From the NCBI GenBank assembly GCA_963718195.1, contig CAVQYQ010000010.1, forward strand, positions 1 through 64,000: DNA of 64,000 nucleotides, in the 5' to 3' direction. Both the position numbers and the translations under genes were made by a program. The notes under the pieces were generated by a model, which saw only the letters and a program-made list of their open reading frames with translations, was not told where the DNA came from and searched no databases. Positions 62,122 to 64,000 of the stretch are shown piece after piece; position 1 is the first letter of the stretch, and each line of letters starts with the position of its first letter. The DNA comes from MADRE3 sp963718195. GTDB taxonomy: Bacteria > Desulfobacterota > Desulfobulbia > Desulfobulbales > Desulfocapsaceae.

Positions 62122-62711
62122 TCCTCTGTTTCAAGCCAGGTTTTATATTCCTCCTCAGGAACAATTTTGAGCTTGGCGATCATATAGGCGTGATCAACAC
62201 CACAGAACTCGGTGCAATAAATATCGTACTCACCGACTTTGTCAGCGTTGAACCAGGCGTAGGTTGTCATACCCGGGACTGCGTCAACCTTGATGCGATA
62301 GGCTGGTATATAGAAGCTGTGCAACACATCCCAGGAGCCAATGTTGAGCCTTACCGCCTTACCGAGTGGAACGACAAGCTCATTCTCGGTCTCCTTATCA
62401 TTCTCATAGACGAATATCCAGGAGTACATCTGACCGGCGACTTCAATTTCCATCGCATCTTCCGGAACATTTCTGAGGCCAATATACGACTGCCAGCCGA
62501 CATAGAACATGGTAAGGGCAATGACGGTGGGAATGGCAGTCCAGATAACCTCAAGGTTAAGATTATCCCTGATATCTGCTGGAGTGGGGTTCTTGCTGCG
62601 TCGATACTTGATGGCAAAAACTACCATTACCGCGGTAATACCAACAAGCAGGATGCCAGAGATACCTAAAATATACCAGAAAGCCAGATCTACGCCTTTT
62701 ACAGGATCCAT
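62118..62711 (-). CDS. coxB: Cytochrome c oxidase subunit II
   Basis: 197 aa: two N-terminal transmembrane helices (about 8-32 and 52-76), then the periplasmic cupredoxin domain. The CuA site is complete: His in DVLHSFYIPAYRIKVDAVPG and CTEFCGVDHAYM (C-x-x-x-C-x-x-x-H-x-x-M). VAGQMYSWIFVYEND is the usual aromatic entry region for cytochrome c. There is no fused cytochrome c domain, so it is not caa3-type in this subunit. Confidence 0.95.
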   Translation of the reverse strand: MDPVKGVDLAFWYILGISGILLVGITAVMVVFAIKYRRSKNPTPADIRDNLNLEVIWTAIPTVIALTMFYVGWQSYIGLRNVPEDAMEIEVAGQMYSWIFVYENDKETENELVVPLGKAVRLNIGSWDVLHSFYIPAYRIKVDAVPGMTTYAWFNADKVGEYDIYCTEFCGVDHAYMIAKLKIVPEEEYKTWLETEE

Positions 62712-62736
62712 ACCGCTTCACTCACTCCTCTAAAGT

Positions 62737-63039
62737 CTATCGGAAAGCTACGTCCCAGAAGGTAAAACTTATCATTAAGGCCACGACAAGTACCGTGCTG
62801 ATAAAGGAAACCTTGATGACCATTCCCTCGTACTTGATATGCATAAAAAATAGCAACACCAGCGTCGCCTTGCATGATGCGACGAATAAGGCTATCGGCA
62901 CGTTCAAAAACCCCCAGTCAACATATGAAACACCAACCGTTACACCCGTCAACAGGATCAGCGCCCCAAGTATCAGCCCGAGAAAACGGTAGCTCAGCTG
63001 ATGTTCACTTTCATGCTCGCTCACGATATTATTCTCCAT
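62737..63039 (-). CDS. ctaF: Cytochrome c oxidase subunit IV (CtaF-like)
   Basis: A 100-aa small membrane protein with three hydrophobic helices (about 18-42, 48-72, 78-98), including FVASCKATLVLLFFMHIKYEG, a hallmark of prokaryotic subunit IV. It assists assembly and stability of the oxidase. It lies between coxC and coxB in the cluster. Confidence 0.9.
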   Translation of the reverse strand: MENNIVSEHESEHQLSYRFLGLILGALILLTGVTVGVSYVDWGFLNVPIALFVASCKATLVLLFFMHIKYEGMVIKVSFISTVLVVALMISFTFWDVAFR

Positions 63040-63044
63040 AAAAT

Positions 63045-63647
63045 CTAAAGAACCAGATAAAAAAGAGGAAAGACAAAAATCCAGATGAGATCAACCAGAT
63101 GCCAGTATAGTCCACTGTTCTCAAGCATCGCATATCGTTCCTGGTTCACCTTGTCTTTTATAACCAGAACAAGGCTGATGGCAAGCAGCACCATGCCGAT
63201 AATGACATGTACTCCGTGCAATCCCGTGATTGTGTAGTAGAGACCAAAAAAGATATTGAAGCCCGGTTCTCCATCCAACAGGGTTTCAGAATTGGGGTAC
63301 AGCCCGTGGTGAAACTTGGCACTCCATTCGAAATACTTATTTATCAGAAAAACAACGCCACAGGAAAAAGAAAAGATCAGCAATCCGATCGCCTGTGCTT
63401 TCTTCTTCCTCTGAACTGCGGTAATTGAAGCCGCCACCGTGAAACTGCTGATCAGCAGGACCAGGGTATTTGCCGTACCGAATAGTCGATTCAACTCTTT
63501 ACCACCGGCGGCAAAGCTCTCCGGGTGATTATAAAAATAAACGGCATACAGTACGAAGAGCCCGCCAAAAAGGATTAACTCAGAATAGAGGAATATCCAC
63601 ATTCCTATCTTGACGCCCGTTTTATCGATTGCTTTTTCCATACCCAC
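63045..63647 (-). CDS. coxC: Cytochrome c oxidase subunit III
   Basis: A 200-aa membrane protein with five predicted helices. It has TGVKIGMWIFLYSELILFGGLF at the N-terminus and the family signatures YYTITGLHGVHVIIGMVLL and LYWHLVDLIWIFVFPLFYLV. Subunit III stabilises the catalytic core. It is the short five-helix type seen in caa3/bacterial oxidases. It lies 4 nt from coxA and 5 nt from ctaF. Confidence 0.95.
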   Translation of the reverse strand: MGMEKAIDKTGVKIGMWIFLYSELILFGGLFVLYAVYFYNHPESFAAGGKELNRLFGTANTLVLLISSFTVAASITAVQRKKKAQAIGLLIFSFSCGVVFLINKYFEWSAKFHHGLYPNSETLLDGEPGFNIFFGLYYTITGLHGVHVIIGMVLLAISLVLVIKDKVNQERYAMLENSGLYWHLVDLIWIFVFPLFYLVL

Positions 63648-63651
63648 GTCC

Positions 63652-64000
63652 TTATTGGCTGCTCTTGGCTGAACGTTTAATCACATCAGAGAAATCGTAA
63701 GGATAGTCCTTAACCTGTGGTTCTGAGATGAAGTTGTGCAGCGGCGGTGGAGAGGGAACCGACCATTCAAGTGTCGTTGCACCCCAGGGATCGTCAACAG
63801 CTGGTACTTTCTTTTTGAGACTGACCCACAGGTTGATAAACATCATCATGATCCCAAACACCATGAGATACCCACCAAATCCTGCCAGGAAATTACCCGT
63901 CTCAAACTGGGGCAGATAATCAAAATATCTTCTCGGCATACCCTGCATGCCCAGGATGAACATGGGCACATAGTGGAAGACAAAGCCTATGGTTGCAAGC
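63652..64000 (-). CDS. coxA: Cytochrome c oxidase subunit I, C-terminal part (cut by window edge)
   Basis: The reading frame is open to the window edge. The visible about 115 codons encode LATIGFVFHYVPMFILGMQGMPRRYFDYLPQF, then a helix (FLAGFGGYLMVFGIMMMFINLWVSL) and DDPWGATTLEWSVPSPPPLHNF, all typical of the last transmembrane helices and tail of type A heme-copper oxidase subunit I. The catalytic centre (CuB and heme ligands) lies beyond the window, so active-site integrity cannot be checked. Confidence 0.95.
   Translation of the reverse strand, partial: LATIGFVFHYVPMFILGMQGMPRRYFDYLPQFETGNFLAGFGGYLMVFGIMMMFINLWVSLKKKVPAVDDPWGATTLEWSVPSPPPLHNFISEPQVKDYPYDFSDVIKRSAKSSQ

Overview
The window looks like chromosomal DNA of a Gram-negative, largely anaerobic bacterium of the Desulfobacterota, most likely a Desulfobulbales relative. 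This is inferred from gene content and protein style, not from a marker search. The signs are lipid A genes (lpxD, fabZ, lpxA, lpxI), a cdaA-cdaR-glmM unit, a membrane-anchored 12-heme cytochrome c, SelB with a UGA-containing selenoprotein gene, a sigma-54 activator, PilZ proteins and a class I Fe-S fumarase. Nearly all of the 64 kb is intact, closely packed housekeeping coding sequence. I see no IS element, prophage, CRISPR array or rRNA. There is one tRNA gene (Gln, anticodon CTG).

Layout. 1-1935 (minus): the decayed or error-ridden end of the cdaA operon, with a DUF218-like gene and a fused Gfo/Idh oxidoreductase/WlbB-type acetyltransferase gene, both broken by several frame changes. 1967-5144 (minus): glmM, cdaR, cdaA. 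5.6-12.2 kb (plus): a large DUF748 envelope protein, a nitroreductase, a PAS/sigma-54 activator, and a PilZ protein preceded by a good sigma-54 promoter match. 12.3-20.4 kb: an AmpG-like permease, cysS, a MEMO-family protein, tRNA-Gln, a small ORF, mpl, an HPt protein and tilS. 20.5-27.9 kb: selB, a GloB-like hydrolase, an Mrp ATPase, ftsY, a TerB/J-domain protein and an aminotransferase. 27.9-37.6 kb (minus): a nine-gene run glmS, namZ-like, lpxD, fabZ, lpxA, lpxI, nucleotidyltransferase, sugar kinase-like, der. 37.8-39.2 kb: pyrE, a dual-CxxC small protein and a zinc-ribbon PilZ protein. 39.2-47.9 kb (minus): lon, mltG, nadE, multiheme cytochrome, hflX. 48.1-58.3 kb: a left-handed beta-helix protein, fumarase, U32 protein, mnmA, mtaB, cinA, recA and an FAD protein. 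58.4-64 kb: rubredoxin behind a Fur-like box, a flavodoxin-like protein, then on the minus strand a Lys/Cys-rich protein, ferritin and a Sec-containing ArsC-like protein ending at a terminator, and finally a heme-copper oxidase cluster (coxA-coxC-ctaF-coxB-ctaB) running off the right edge.

Two themes connect the genes. First, amino-sugar and envelope metabolism: GlmS and GlmM make GlcN-1-P, and the Lpx proteins build lipid A. An AmpG-like permease, Mpl, a NamZ-like muramidase and an AmgK/MurU-like pair together resemble a murein-recycling route spread over several operons. Second, the right end gathers iron and oxygen functions (rubredoxin, flavodoxin, ferritin, a redox selenoprotein, terminal oxidase). 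The most notable item is the unflagged selenoprotein gene at 59754-60092. It has an in-frame UGA in a UxxC motif, a SECIS-like hairpin with its loop 20 nt downstream, and selB in the same window.
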